From assembly GCA_964019335.1 (NCBI GenBank), contig OZ025738.1, positions 186,001 to 250,000 on the forward strand: a stretch of DNA of 64,000 nucleotides. Direction: 5' to 3'. The DNA is from Diplonema japonicum. Its lineage: Eukaryota; Euglenozoa; Diplonemea; Diplonemida; Diplonemidae. The notes beneath the pieces are model-generated. The model had not been told where the DNA came from. It saw nothing but the letters and a program-made list of their open reading frames with translations, and made no database searches. Positions 31,501 to 41,124 of the stretch are shown here, piece after piece; the stretch's first letter is position 1, and every line of letters begins with the position of its first letter. The position numbers were made by a program, and so were the translations under genes.

Positions 31501-32925
31501 GAGCAGGAGTCGAAGGTGCAGGAGTCGAGGGAGCAGGGGTCGAAGGTACAGAGGTTGAAGGTGCAGGAGTCGAGGGAGCAGGGGTCGAGGGAGCAAGAGT
31601 CGAAGGTACAGAGGTTGAGGGAGCAGGAGTCGAAGGTGCAGAGGTTGAAGGTGCAGGGGTCGAGGGAGCAGGAGTCGCAGGAGTCGAGGGAGCAGGGGTC
31701 GAAGGTACAGAGGTTGAAGGTGCAGGAGTCGAGGGAGCAGGGGTCGAGGGAGCAGGAGTCGAAGGTACAGAGGTTGAGGGAGCAGGAGTCGAAGGTGCAG
31801 GGGTCGAGGGAGCAGGAGTCGAAGGTGCAGGAGTCGAGGGAGCAGGGGTCGAAGGAGCAGAGGTTGAAGGTGCAGGGGTCGAAGGTGCAGGAGTCGAGGG
31901 AGCAGGAGTCGAGGGAGCAGGAGTCGAAGGTGCAGGAGTCGAGGGAGCAGGAGTCGAGGGAGCAGGGGTCGAAGGTGCAGGAGTCGAGGGTGCAGGAGTC
32001 GAGGGTGCAGGAGTCGAAGGTGCAGGAGTCGAGGGAGCAGGGGTCGAAGGAACTGGGGTTGGTGATGGGGTGGTTGATGAAGAGGCCCTGTGTGATTAAT
32101 GTAGCTGGTTATAATAACATACGAAGCGATGGCCATCTGTGCTGAGGTGCAGGCGGACGAGGTCGCGCAGACAACATGAGTAAGGTCTCCCGAAGGCTCC
32201 GAAGCAAGACCTGTGCATGCACTGTCAACAGCACACATCAAGCCACAAAAATACGAACCACCTGAAGTTACACTTGCTGGGCATGTATAAGTGAGACCGG
32301 AGCATGCATCAGTCGACATGCATTTGAGAATGCTGCCGATGTCTGACGAAGCTGATGAGGTGATTGCGGCTTTGGAACAGGCGGTGGTCCCTGAGCAGAC
32401 CACCGCGCCAGTGCCAGAAGTCCCGAGCGTGTATTTTATTTTTTCGCAGGCATTGGTTCCTGTGCAAGTCACGTCGCACGACTTACCAGTAGGGCACGCA
32501 ACTGTCACATCAGAGCAAGCTGTATCGGCCCCACAAACCAGCTCGAGTGTTCCCCCGCTCCCTTGCTGGGTGATGGTAAGCTTCGAACACGAGCTTTGAC
32601 CGCTGCAGGTGATGGTGCACGCCCCGCTTGTGGGGCAGTTAATGGTGGACTTGCTACAGGCACTCGTATCACTACAAGTCAAAGTGCAGTCACCAGTACT
32701 TGGACAGGTGAGTACTAACTTTTCACAGCTACTTGCAGCGCTGCATGAGGTCGTGCAGCTGTATGAAGAGTCACAAGTGGCGGCACACTTGGTGCAAGCG
32801 GAGCTGCTGGAGCATAACAATGCCTCACTTGCAGAAGAAGAGAAGGTGACTGACGACGAGCAGCCAGCGATGTCAGCAGCAGCAAAGTACACACATGTCA
32901 GCACAACAGCGACCGTTCGCACCAT
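25545..32925 (-). CDS. Polycystin-1-like multi-pass receptor, four exons
   Basis: Proposed join: 32925-32123, 32087-27507, 27457-27349, 27308-25545, exactly 2419 codons including stop. Order: signal peptide (MVRTVAVVLTCVYFAA); Cys/Ser-rich domain of repeated TACS-type units; Ser-Thr-Pro-Ala-Pro repeats; a large extracellular region with REJ/GAIN-like character; a membrane span (IPTLTVVGTLYLLYYILFVG); a long cytosolic stretch; HLWFCVLFRLPG...FSRPQR, which matches the polycystin-1 family segment before its second span; more spans; a C2 domain (GELNVRVVQARDLP); then a multi-span region ending FIQDIVLNEPTKLL, the polycystin-type QD...P-K motif. The TRP-like channel part is not present. Likely a surface sensor; ligand unknown. 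Confidence 0.8.
27309..27348 (-). other. 40-nt intron 3 of polycystin-like gene
   Basis: Donor GTATGT, acceptor ACCAAACAG. Removal joins KKVPV to LWSWAALDPYPEY and leads in frame into the C2 domain. Without it the frame breaks. Confidence 0.75.
27458..27506 (-). other. 49-nt intron 2 of polycystin-like gene
   Basis: Donor GTATGC, branch-like CTAAT, acceptor TTCAG. Removal joins FHGRSENG to TVAKTIMVAVISACMM, the next membrane span expected in polycystins. Without it the frame leaves that span. Confidence 0.75.
30890..32080 (-). repeat. 15-bp repeat array coding Ser-Thr-Pro-Ala-Pro
   Basis: About 78 units of 15 bp (plus strand GGAGCAGGAGTCGAG type) encode PAPST/VPST pentapeptides in the polycystin-like frame. 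This is a mucin-like, probably heavily glycosylated stalk. Open readings in other frames here (Leu-Pro-Arg or Gly-Ala-Val-Glu repeats) are by-products of the period. Confidence 0.85.
32088..32122 (-). other. 35-nt intron 1 of polycystin-like gene
   Basis: Donor GTATGT, branch-like TTAATC, acceptor CACAG. Removal joins MAIAS to ASSSTTPSPTPVPST, moving from the Cys-rich frame into the Ser-Thr-Pro repeat frame, which then stays open for 4.5 kb. Very short for a spliceosomal intron. Confidence 0.75.
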
Positions 32926-33149
32926 GCCCCCACCCCTCTGTGGCTGAGAATTCGAAAAGTAGTATACGATTGCTTTTAACCTTCCATATTCGCTAAGTGA
33001 CCGACCAGAACTCGCATTTTGAAGAGCTAAAAAAATTTCTAATTGCTTTTTCTAGGGCTGGAATGGATTTCTTTGCGTCCGGGGCCCAATGTCCGACATA
33101 TGGAACTTTTTTTTGTAATAAAAATTTTTTTGGTGATTTGCCTTACTTT

Positions 33150-33455
33150 TTTATTTTAAATTCCACTTCCTTTTCGACTTGCTAAGGCCGCACCCTAGGT
33201 GGGTTGGAAGTGTCTCGAGACGCTCAACCGGTTGCCCGGGTACTCATGACCGTACTGGTGTTCTCATTCCACAAGCTTTGCTGGTTGTTTGGCACTGTTA
33301 CTTTGTACTATACAAAATGAAGCAGCTCCGGTGGAAAAAACACAACAAGTGGGGTTCGAACCTGACGAAAAAAACCACTGTGGGATTCGAACCCGCGACT
33401 CCTGGAACAAGGGGGCTTGACAGGTGAGCACGGTGACCACTCTACCACACAAAAA
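33150..33455 (-). repeat. tRNA-derived SINE
   Basis: Minus strand: TGGTAGAGTGG (box A pattern) at about 33445, a CTGTCAA anticodon-like loop, GGGTTCGAATCCC (box B) near 33385, then a body ending GTGGAATTTAAAATAAAAAA near 33155. The acceptor stem does not pair, so it is not a functional tRNA gene. The body matches 21245-21385. About 300 bp. Confidence 0.75.
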
Positions 33456-33599
33456 TTCAAAACTCTGACCCCCCATCTTTACTCACGCATCCGGCACAGT
33501 GAGTGGAGTAGGTTCCCTTCTTTCCACACTGCATATCCTCCACGATACACACTCACGACGTGCCTCAGCCCATCAACACTGTGATGAATAAACACAGAA

Positions 33600-33908
33600 T
33601 AAGAGATAAAGGAGGTTCCTGTTCTGGAACGTCCTTGTCTACTTATCTCTACTTATCTACCCCTTTCTCCCGGCCTCGCCTTTCTTTCTTTTTCGGCTGT
33701 TGCCTTTCTCTGTAAATATATTCTTCTGACTCTCCGCCGGGAAGATTCGCTTGCCTCTGACCTTCTTCTGTACGCATGCTGTCCCACCTGCCTCTTTCTG
33801 TACCAGATCACCCTGCTTCCCCGTGATCGGCTCGACGCCCAGCATGTTCTCGAAGTCTAGTACGAGTTCCATTGTGGTGACTGTCGTCTTCCTCGGCCCG
33901 TCGTACAA
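33600..33908 (-). pseudogene. LINE C-terminal fragment with ELVLDFE motif
   Basis: Encodes TMELVLDFENMLG, then KKVRGKRIFPAES with an Arg/Lys-rich tail. The 3' UTR (GGAGGTTCCTGTTCTGGAAC, 33610-33632) also occurs at 57118-57140, where another fragment of this subfamily lies. Confidence 0.65.
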
Positions 33909-34087
33909 CTTGAGCTACTTAATGATGTCTTCTCCGTGCTTCATCATCAGGCTCCCGCTCACATGCTTCTTCAGCTCCTACCACTCAGGTGGTGCGCATG
34001 AGCGTTTCCTTCCGTTAGCTGTTCCAGGGGTGCGTTTCCAGCATTCTCTTGTCCTGGAGAAGCCGGTCTCGTTTTGCCACCATTTCC

Positions 34088-34172
34088 AGCAAGTTGTACT
34101 GCGTCTCAAGTTGTACTGCGTCTCAAGTTGTACTGCGTCTCAAGTTGTACTCCGTCTCAAGTTGTACTCCGT
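34088..34172. repeat. 17-bp minisatellite, about five units
   Basis: TTGTACTGCGTCTCAAG repeated, the last two units with TCC in place of TGC. Sits in non-coding sequence. Confidence 0.9.
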
Positions 34173-34284
34173 CTTCCTCAGCCGGTGTTGGTGTGATCGG
34201 TGACCAGCACAGAATAATGATGAAAAGAAACTAGTACACTGAAGAGTAGGGGGGCTCACTATTCTGGGTCACCAGAAAAATCTG

Positions 34285-34870
34285 TTGTTTCTTCAGACGC
34301 TTGAACCACCCGAAGTAGAACAGCAGGAAGGGAGGAGGAGGAAAAAGGGGGAGGAGGAGGTACTGATGTCTTCTTCTTTACTTCTGTTGTCGCTACTGTC
34401 TGGGTTGCCATCCTTTGTTTTTGCCTGCATATGGCACTTCCACTCCGTCGCTCTGAGCTCCCACTTCTTGCCCTCTTTTGTGTAGTGGACCCGGTAGTGG
34501 AGCTCCTTGTGGCTGTACTCCGCTATCGCGATCCTGTCCATCTGGAGTCCTCGTTGTCTGAGGCTCTCTGCTGGCTGGAAGGGCTTGCTTGGTCTTTCCC
34601 TTCGAGTTGCCCGTGTACTCTCAGCAGCGGAAGTATTCTCCCGTCGTCACTGCTTGTTTCATAGTCTGTCTCCGTTCCGTCTTCAGGCTGGTTGTCGGGC
34701 CAGGCGCATGCGGGTCAAGGATCTCCCAACGCAAACGTGACCGGTGATCGGTGTAATTCCCACATAAGTACCTTCCAAGCAGAAATAACTTCTGCCCCAA
34801 AGGCAACGTCACTTTCAGGTGGACGGCGTAGACGCGCATCTGTCTCTTCAACTATAAAATCCCCTGAAAA
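34285..34870 (-). other. Unidentified broken coding-like region
   Basis: Two minus-strand readings in different frames (34621-34851 with LFLLGRYLCGNYTDHRSRL; 34293-34541 with ELHYRVHYTKEGKKWELRAT) have amino-acid composition more like protein than noise and could be parts of one decayed gene. I do not recognise a family. Confidence 0.3.
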
Positions 34871-34875
34871 AAGGT

Positions 34876-35052
34876 GACTGACATCCTCAAGAGGAGCCTC
34901 CCACGTACCAGGAATTAAGCAGAGGTTGCTTCCATGGCCCGTATCAGTCTATCGCCGGAAAGAATAATGAAAATAACGGAACGAAGTGAAAAAGGAAAAG
35001 AGAAAAGACGGCCTGGTCGCCAGGAAGTGCTGGTTCAGACGCGTCGGCGGAC
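34876..35052 (-). repeat. R1-related repeat lacking the 3' end
   Basis: From GGTGACTGACATCCTCAAGA to GACGCGTCGGCGGA, matching 50583-50758. The splice-acceptor-like end (CTGAAATGATTTTAAG on plus) is absent. Confidence 0.7.
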
Positions 35053-35720
35053 TCCTAGGTGCAGGGCACAGCCCTCCCAACTAGACCACCCTGGTCTTCG
35101 AAAACATTTTCCGCTGAACTACTGGTCAGGAAGATTTAAAGGGAAGAGTGCCCAGGTGCAAAAGTTTGGCAAAAATGGCCAAAACTCAAAATGGCGACTT
35201 CCAAGGTCATTTTGGTTGGCCCCCAAAAAACTTTTTTTGGAAAATCCTTTTTGGAACTTCCTTGGAACTCACCGTTCTCTCATGACATATGGATTTTTTG
35301 AAAAAAAAAATTCAATGAACCTTTGAGCATTTTTGACATTTTTTCCCCTATAGCCCCCTATAACCCCTTTGGGACATAGGGCAGGTCACTTAGCGAATAT
35401 AGAAGGTAAATAAAAATAAAATTCACTATGATAGGAACGAAGTGGTTAGCAACGGCCCGCCCATAAAAACCCATAAAAAGAACAAGCCAAATTCGGCACA
35501 TGACCGGAAAGACTGTTTCCGGAAGCTTTCTTCTTTTTTCTTTCTTGGCACTAACCACCTCGTGAAATCGCCAAAATAAAGCACCAATATCATTGTTTCG
35601 TAGATACTCCCTTCTGTTTGGACACGTCACAAAGACCTCGTTCTTCTTAAAGATAATGCGCTTTCCGTAAGGGCATAAGTTCTTCTGTTTTCGATCGATT
35701 GTGAGTCATATCTGGTGTGT
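35053..35720. repeat. Intergenic with a short dispersed repeat
   Basis: 35420-35462 (GGAACGAAGTGGTTAGCAAC then GGCCCGCC) recurs at 40108-40145, 40390-40425 and 47634-47660. No gene seen. Confidence 0.5.
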
Positions 35721-35729
35721 ACTGTTCCA

Positions 35730-35895
35730 CGGCGTGTTGTTGAAGTCGAGGATGAGGGCGAACCGGACAAACCTCATGTGATCTCCGAGCTCCTCCGTGG
35801 TTTTAGGCTCCTCGCCGGGCATGTGCTTGCAGATTCTTCCTTCGCGGGCTCTGCTTGCCATTCGACGGTGTCGATGTACTTCGGCCTGGCCGCTT
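35730..35895 (-). pseudogene. Element A family C-terminal relic
   Basis: GAGGATGAGGGCGAACCGGA to CATGTGCTTGCAGATTC is about 80% like 57918-58015, which codes the C-terminal domain of element A'. A degraded extra copy. Confidence 0.6.
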
Positions 35896-35929
35896 TGGCT
35901 TGCAGGGCATTCTAGGAGAAGGTGTTAGA

Positions 35930-36720
35930 GGTTGTGGGTGTTTTTTTTTTTTTTTTTTTAAATTGGGGTTTTCTTCTTTTATTCTTTTTTTAAATCAGAC
36001 ACAGATGTGCTTTTTGTTCTTTGAGTGACGCTTCATGTGAAAGAAGACCTGTGCAGGTTTGGCAGGGGTGGCTATTACCTGAACCTTTCCTCCTTTGCAA
36101 GTGCGCTGCTCGTAGTTGTCCTTCAACAGCTCAATGAAGCTCAGCAATGGAAAGATTGGTCAGCGAACTCAAGCAATACTAGTATGACGCTTCCTTAGCT
36201 TTTGTGTCCAGCTGCTCCGCACGGGGGGCCCAGTTTTGCGTTGCTACCCAAACTCTCTCCCGTCTTCCATCCGAACTATTTTTTCTTTCTTTTATATATA
36301 ACTCATAATACGCACTGTTGCTCTTGGGACGCTTCTTGGACCTGTGCCCTCACACGCATGTAGGCTCTTCATCTTCTTTTTACGGCGAGCAACCACCCGC
36401 ACACCGAAATTTATCAAATTTTACTTTTTCTCGGTCCTATTTTTTCTGTTTTGTGTTTTTACTGTGTGTTTGTTACGAAAGGGTTGAAAATAAAAAAATA
36501 AAAAAAAAAAACAGACTCAAAATATTCAGAAAAAAAAAAAAAAAAAAAAGAAAAGAAAGAAAAGGAAGGAAATGACTTAGTTTACTTCAAATAAAACCGC
36601 CCACATTTGTTTTCCTGTTTTCTTTCTTTTGTTTTCTTTTTCCCTAACTTGCATCACGAAGTCTAACATTGGGGGAAATGGGCGGGTTTTGGGGGGGTTG
36701 CCATCCTTAGATGTGGTTGC
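35930..36720. repeat. Intergenic; LRR scrap and dispersed repeat
   Basis: 36138-36172 (TCAGCAATGGAAAGATTGGT then CAGCGAACTCAAG) is one leftover leucine-rich-repeat unit. 36600-36700 is the repeat also found at 15180-15300 and 54670-54800. The rest is homopolymer-rich; no gene seen. Confidence 0.5.
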
Positions 36721-36734
36721 GCTTCTCAGGCACC

Positions 36735-36956
36735 TGAAATGATTTTAAGTTAGAATAGAGAAGCGAAAAAATAGATAAAAAGGGGTGGAAAAGAATAAAT
36801 ACTGCATACGAAAACAGAGAGTCGAATAAAAAAGGGAAAAAGGTGACTGACATCCTCAAGGGGAGCCTCCCACGTACCAGGAATTAAGCAGAGGTTGCTT
36901 CCATGGCCCGTATCAGTCTATCGCCGGAAAGAATAATGAAAATAACGGAACGAAGT
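36735..36956 (-). mobile_element. R1 mobile repeat with 16-bp target duplication
   Basis: 222 bp flanked by exact direct repeats GCGCTTCTCAGGCACC at 36719-36734 and 36957-36972. The plus-strand left end is TGAAATGATTTTAAGTTAG; on the minus strand this is a 3' end CTAACTTAAAATCATTTCA. It is 5'-truncated compared with 50467-50758. Confidence 0.85.
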
Positions 36957-37464
36957 GCGCTTCTCAGGCACCCTCTCCTGAATCGAACCCTAATTCCTTG
37001 TTAGTGCTTCAGCTGCTTGTAAACCACTTCTAGACGCCCACCGTAAAACTGAAAAAGAATGGGAAATGATTACCAGAAAAAAAAAAAAAAAGAGAACTAG
37101 AAAGTATTGAAGAGAGTTGCACTATGTTCTTGGTCTGTATACTTACCCCAGATGGCACCTTCGCCTTAAAAGTATCAGTGCCTCCTCTCAAAACGATGGT
37201 TTCTAGTTTTTCGCAGCAAGACAAGAAGTAATCGCCAATGGAAGAAATATTTTGGTCATTGAACCAAGTCGATGGTTACTAGTTTGCTGCAGTCACACAA
37301 GAAGTAAGAACCAATAGAAGAGAGATTGGTCATTGAACTTAAGTCGATGGTTACTAGTTTGTCGCAGTCAGACAAGAAGAAAGAACCCACGGAATCAAAT
37401 ATTCGTTAATTTTTTATTTCCTGTACTATTATTTTACATTTAAAGGAGCGCATCCAGTTGGGGG

Positions 37465-37585
37465 GGGTTTGGGGTTGCAAGTTCCTTTTTGGAAAATATT
37501 AGCGAAACATAACAAAAGGGGTAAAACTAAAACGGATTGTCAGGAACTTATTTTTTGAAACTATGGAAAGAAACGTAAAAAAGAA
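37465..37585. repeat. Dispersed repeat shared with 56985-57105
   Basis: TTGCAAGTTCCTTTTTGGAA, GAAACATAACAAAAGG, then ACTATGGAAAGAAACGTAAA occur in the same order at 56985-57105. Function unknown. Confidence 0.7.
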
Positions 37586-37728
37586 AAAAACTATGTTCTT
37601 ATATTTTTCGTGGTGTGCGGGTTAGATAGAGCACAGACCCGGTTTCGTCCCTTACAACGACCCCGAGGTGCGTGGTCCTCATCAGGCTGTGTCGCACCTT
37701 ATGCGGTCCACCTGTGGCCAACAGGTGG

Positions 37729-37774
37729 CTGAAATGATTTTAAGTTAGAATAGAGAAGCGAAAAAATAGATAAA
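37729..37774 (-). mobile_element. 46-bp R1 copy with 9-bp target duplication
   Basis: AACAGGTGG at 37720-37728 and again at 37775-37783 flank CTGAAATGATTTTAAG...GATAAA. The 3' end (minus strand CATTTCAG) is the same as in other copies; the 5' truncation is extreme. Confidence 0.75.
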
Positions 37775-38147
37775 AACAGGTGGAGGGCCTGTACTCTCCC
37801 CCTGTTTACCGTGACGCCGCACCGTGGGCATTTACGTTCCTTGCCGTCGTCGTTCCTGGCCCCGCATTTGCCTTCGTGCCTTCTTACAGAGCTCCCACAG
37901 AAGATTGGTCATCGCATTCAAGTTGATGGTTTCTAGTTCGGTGCAGCCAGACAAGAAGAACCAATAGAAGAAATATTGGTCGTTGAACTCAAGTCGATGG
38001 TTTTTAGTTCGCTGCACCAAGACAAAAAGTAATCACCAATGGAAGAAATATTGGTCATCATCTTCAAGTTGATGGTTTTCTAATTTATCGGACGTTGATA
38101 AAAAGTTGTGACCAATGGTAGAAACATTGGGGAGGATGAGTTCTTTT

Positions 38148-38500
38148 TTTTTTTTAAATTCCACCTCCTCTTGGTCTAGCCAGACCGACCCTGTGTGAGT
38201 GTGTTGAGACGTTCGTGCTTTCGTGTCGGCCTGTGTTATTGTTCTAGCACCTTTGTGACATGGGTATTCTCTTTCCACAGTTGGCTAATGGCTTTTCTTT
38301 TTTTTTTTTTTTTTTTTCCTCCTTTGGTTGCCAGTCCTCGGGATTCTTTTTTTTTCTTTTTCTTTTTTTTTTTTTTTTTTTATTGATGCTCATGGGGGGA
38401 AGAGGGTGGTTGGGGTTTATGTTATTTTTTTCTTTCTTTCCTTTTTTTTTTTTTTTTTTTTTTTCTTTCTATTTGTTTACACTTGATTTGTTTTCTTCCT
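38148..38500 (-). repeat. SINE-like tail and poly(T)/poly(A) tracts
   Basis: AAATTCCACCTCCTCTTGGT follows a T-run, as at 22000 and 48165. The following sequence (GTGTTGAGACGTTCGTGCTT, then GACATGGGTATTCTCTTTCC) recurs at 48225-48300. Long T-runs fill the rest. Confidence 0.6.
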
Positions 38501-38532
38501 GCTGCCTTTTGATTAGCTTGCTAGGTATACGG

Positions 38533-39050
38533 CTAGTCGGTGGGCTTGCCGGTGGGCTTGCCAGTGGGCTTGTAGGTAGTCTCTTCGGTGTCCTCGAGGA
38601 ACCTGATTGCCCTCTTCGAGTCTTTGATGAGGATGTGCTCCAGCGTGTGGATGTCGTAGTGCTTGTCTCTGGCCGCCTTGGTCGCTGGGCACTCTAGGAG
38701 GAGGTGGTGTAGTATTCGTTGGGTTGCGTACTCCTCTTTGAGCAGGTGGTGTATGACCAGTCCTTTAGCTGGTTTACTAGCACTTCTTCGCGTCTGCTGA
38801 GCCCTTCCATCCGCTTCGGTGCCTCTCTCCCCTTCGTTTTTATCGAGTCCTGCTCTTATCTCTCTACTAAGGGGTCCAGGACGGTCAGGGTCTCGGCCCC
38901 CCACAAAGTCAGCAAGCCGGCGGGACAGTGTAGTGCTGTTTTGGTACGCCCCCCCTTTGTCTCTACTTGTAAGAAGAAAAACCTTAGTTGCTTCAATAAA
39001 CCTGACACGACGTTTTCGAAGTCCAGCGCCAGCTCCACCGTCGACACTGC
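38533..39050 (-). pseudogene. LINE tail fragments (HLLLECP and ELALDFE types)
   Basis: 38856-39047 begins STVELALDFENVV, the C-terminal LINE motif. 38533-38904 reads ILHHLLLECPATKAARDKHY and HILIKDSKRAIRFLED, resembling the Cys/His tail after RNase H in many LINEs, as at 40154-40384. Two families may be joined here. Confidence 0.6.
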
Positions 39051-39148
39051 CGTGTACCTGTTCCCTCCATACTAAACAAGGAAAAATAAAGGAAAAAGTA
39101 AGTACGAGGGAATAAACAAAGCAAAATTTCCCAAATTTTTCTTTCTTT

Positions 39149-40006
39149 TTATTCTTCTGTTATTCTTACCCCCGATGGTACCTTAGTCTTTAACCTGTTA
39201 AAAGTATCAGTGCCTCCTCTCAAAACGATGGTTTCTAGATTTTCGCAGCCAACCAAGAAGCTAGAACCAATAGAAGAAAGATTGGTCATCACGTTCAAGT
39301 TAACGGTTTTTAGATTGTCACACCATGGCAAGAAGTAAGAACCGATGGACTCAAGATTGGTCATTGAACTCAAGTCGATGGTTTCTAGATTGTTGCACCC
39401 AACCAAGAAGCCATGGCCAATGGAATTAAGATTGGTCATCGCATTCAAGTCGATTACTTTTAATCTTGGGCACCCTTTTAAAAAGAAATTATGAATGGTA
39501 GAAACATTGGGGAGGATGAGTTCAACAGACGTCAGGTGGTCGCAATCTCGAAGAAACTCATCGCCTATCCTTGTAACACAGCCTGTGGAGTCGGTGACAA
39601 CGAGGAACCGAAGTCCAGAAGGAAGGACCGTCGTCTTCATGGACAAGACTTCGACAGCTGGAGAGTTCCCCACCTCCACCACAAGAACCAGCTCAGGGTC
39701 AGCTGACAAAAGACCTTGAAGCTCAGAAACCACTTCTGAGTTCTCGTCCTTTAGCTCCTCCAGACGAACGGTTCTCATCTTCGCCTCCACATGGACCACG
39801 GAGCCCTCCACGAGCCCAACTTCCTGAAGCTCTTCACCACCTTTCCTGTCAAGGACCTCACCCTCCCAAACCAGTTTGAACTTGCCTTCGAGTAAGTTTG
39901 TGGCACAGGCCACCTTCTTGTACAGGCTCCCCACCGTCTCCTTCCCCGACACTTCCACATCGTGAACCCCGCCTCCTGTCTTCACGAACACTGTCATATC
40001 GTTCAT
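39149..40006 (-). CDS. Ubiquitin-like/LRR protein C
   Basis: 285 residues from ATG 40006 (MNDMTVFVKTGG). The ubiquitin-like domain (1-75) and linker (LVLVVEVGNSPAVEVLSM, LPSGLRFLVVTDSTG) are intact, followed by only about five leucine-rich repeats and the cap (LRGGTDTFN...KVPSGVRI). It is shorter than LRR B by several repeats, consistent with array contraction. The 3' end again contains a donor-like sequence (GGGGGTAAGAATA). Confidence 0.8.
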   Translation of the reverse strand: MNDMTVFVKTGGGVHDVEVSGKETVGSLYKKVACATNLLEGKFKLVWEGEVLDRKGGEELQEVGLVEGSVVHVEAKMRTVRLEELKDENSEVVSELQGLLSADPELVLVVEVGNSPAVEVLSMKTTVLPSGLRFLVVTDSTGCVTRIGDEFLRDCDHLTSVELILPNVSTIHNFFLKGCPRLKVIDLNAMTNLNSIGHGFLVGCNNLETIDLSSMTNLESIGSYFLPWCDNLKTVNLNVMTNLSSIGSSFLVGCENLETIVLRGGTDTFNRLKTKVPSGVRITEE

Positions 40007-40153
40007 TTTGTTGTTGTGTTTCTGTTCTGTAAAAGGTGATTTTCAATGTTCAAGGGGAAATCAATGGAGATGTTGAATGAAAAAGGCAAAAAAAAAAAAA
40101 TTCACTATGATAGGAACGAAGTGGTTAGCAACGGCCCGCCGCGGTGGCTATCA

Positions 40154-40384
40154 TCATAAGTGCCTCAACCGCCTTCTGATCGGCATGCTACTTCGGCAGG
40201 TTAGATGGTTGTTGCGGGGGTTGCTGGGGACTGGGGCAGGTTCAAGGTGTTTGATTGCTTTTCGTGGGTTCTCCACAAGGATGTGTCTCAGCGTCAGGGT
40301 GTCGAAGTGTTTGTCCCTGCTTGGTTGCGGGCAGTCTAGGAAGAGATGTTGGAGGGTTCGCTTCGTGTTGGGGCCGCACTTCAC
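40154..40384 (-). pseudogene. LINE RNase-H-tail fragment
   Basis: Encodes KCGPNTKRTLQHLFLDCPQ, then LRHILVENPRKAIKHLE and MPIRRRLRHL. The Cys-x-x...H...C pattern is typical of the C-terminus of RNase-H-bearing LINEs. The same end appears at about 48740-48870. Confidence 0.6.
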
Positions 40385-40571
40385 TATGCTAGGAAAGAAG
40401 TGGTAGCAACGGCCCGCCGCGGTGGCGTGCCTGCCTTATGATGCTCCCCTTTAAAAAAAGAAAGAAAAGTACCGAGAGTATTGAAGAGAGTCGCGAAAAA
40501 TATTTTAACTGTGGGCAGTATTTTCTTGTGCTACAGTCGCGAAAATGTTCTCATCCTTTTTATAATCTCTG

Positions 40572-41114
40572 TATACTTACCCCCGATGGCACCTTAGCCT
40601 CGAAGAGCTTGTTAAGATTTTCAGTGTCCCCTCTCAAAACAAATGGTTTTTAGTCTTTTGCACTCATACAAAGGGTTATCACCAATGGAAGAAAGATTCA
40701 TCACATTCAAGTCTATGGTTTCTAGTGTTTCGCACCCTAACAAGAAGCCATCACCAATAGAAGAAAGATTGGTCATTGAACTTAAGTCGATGGTTTCTAG
40801 TTCGTAGCAGCGAGACAAGAAACCATCACCAATGGAAGATAGATTGGTCATCGAACTCAAGTTGATGGTTTCTACTTCATCGCACATAAATAAAAAGTTG
40901 TGACCAAAGGTAGAAACATTGGGGAGGATGAGTTCAACAGACATCAGGTGGTAGCAATATTGAAGAAACTCATGGTCTATACTTGGATGGGCTGGGAACC
41001 GAAGCCCAGAAGGAAGGTCCTTCCAGCTCATGGACAAGACATCGACAGCTGGAGAGTCCCCCACCTCCACCACAAGAACCAGCTCAGGGTCAGCTGACAC
41101 AAGACCCTCAAGCT
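40572..41114 (-). pseudogene. LRR gene D, 3' part (split by element A)
   Basis: Covers the linker (EGLVSADPELVLVVEVGDSP), leucine-rich repeats and the cap, in a mostly open frame (40621-41139 reads through the junction). It stops matching at 41114, exactly at the left target duplication of element A. The missing 5' part lies at 45675-45994. A frame change near 40650 affects the cap. Confidence 0.85.
41101..41114. repeat. Left target-site duplication of element A
   Basis: AAGACCCTCAAGCT; the right copy at 45675-45688 is AAGATCCTCAAGCT (13 of 14 identical). The sequence belongs to the LRR gene. Confidence 0.85.
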
Positions 41115-41124
41115 GGTTGCAGCG

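Larger units (their letters stand above)
37030..38147 (-). pseudogene. LRR gene E, broken
   Basis: Two pieces of a family member. 37895-38147 holds ELILPNVSTIG and adjoining repeats, frameshifted. 37030-37395 holds later repeats and the cap (EKLETIVLRGGTDTFK, KVPSGVSIQ). Between them (37396-37894) lies non-LRR sequence including the dispersed repeat at 37465-37585. The ubiquitin-like 5' part is gone, cut at 38148 where a SINE-like tail begins. Confidence 0.75.

Noticed and set aside
31000..32080. CRISPR-like array
   Set aside because: Regular 15-bp units without unique spacers; it is a protein-coding repeat in a eukaryotic gene.
30651..32145. Long plus-strand open frames with GVEGAGVEG or REQESKVQ repeats
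   Set aside because: They are other-frame readings of the 15-bp repeat that codes Ser-Thr-Pro-Ala-Pro in the polycystin-like gene; the minus-strand frame is the one continuous with real domains.
33360..33450. Functional tRNA gene (Asp-like)
   Set aside because: Box A and B are present but the acceptor stem does not pair and a repeat body follows; better explained as a SINE head.
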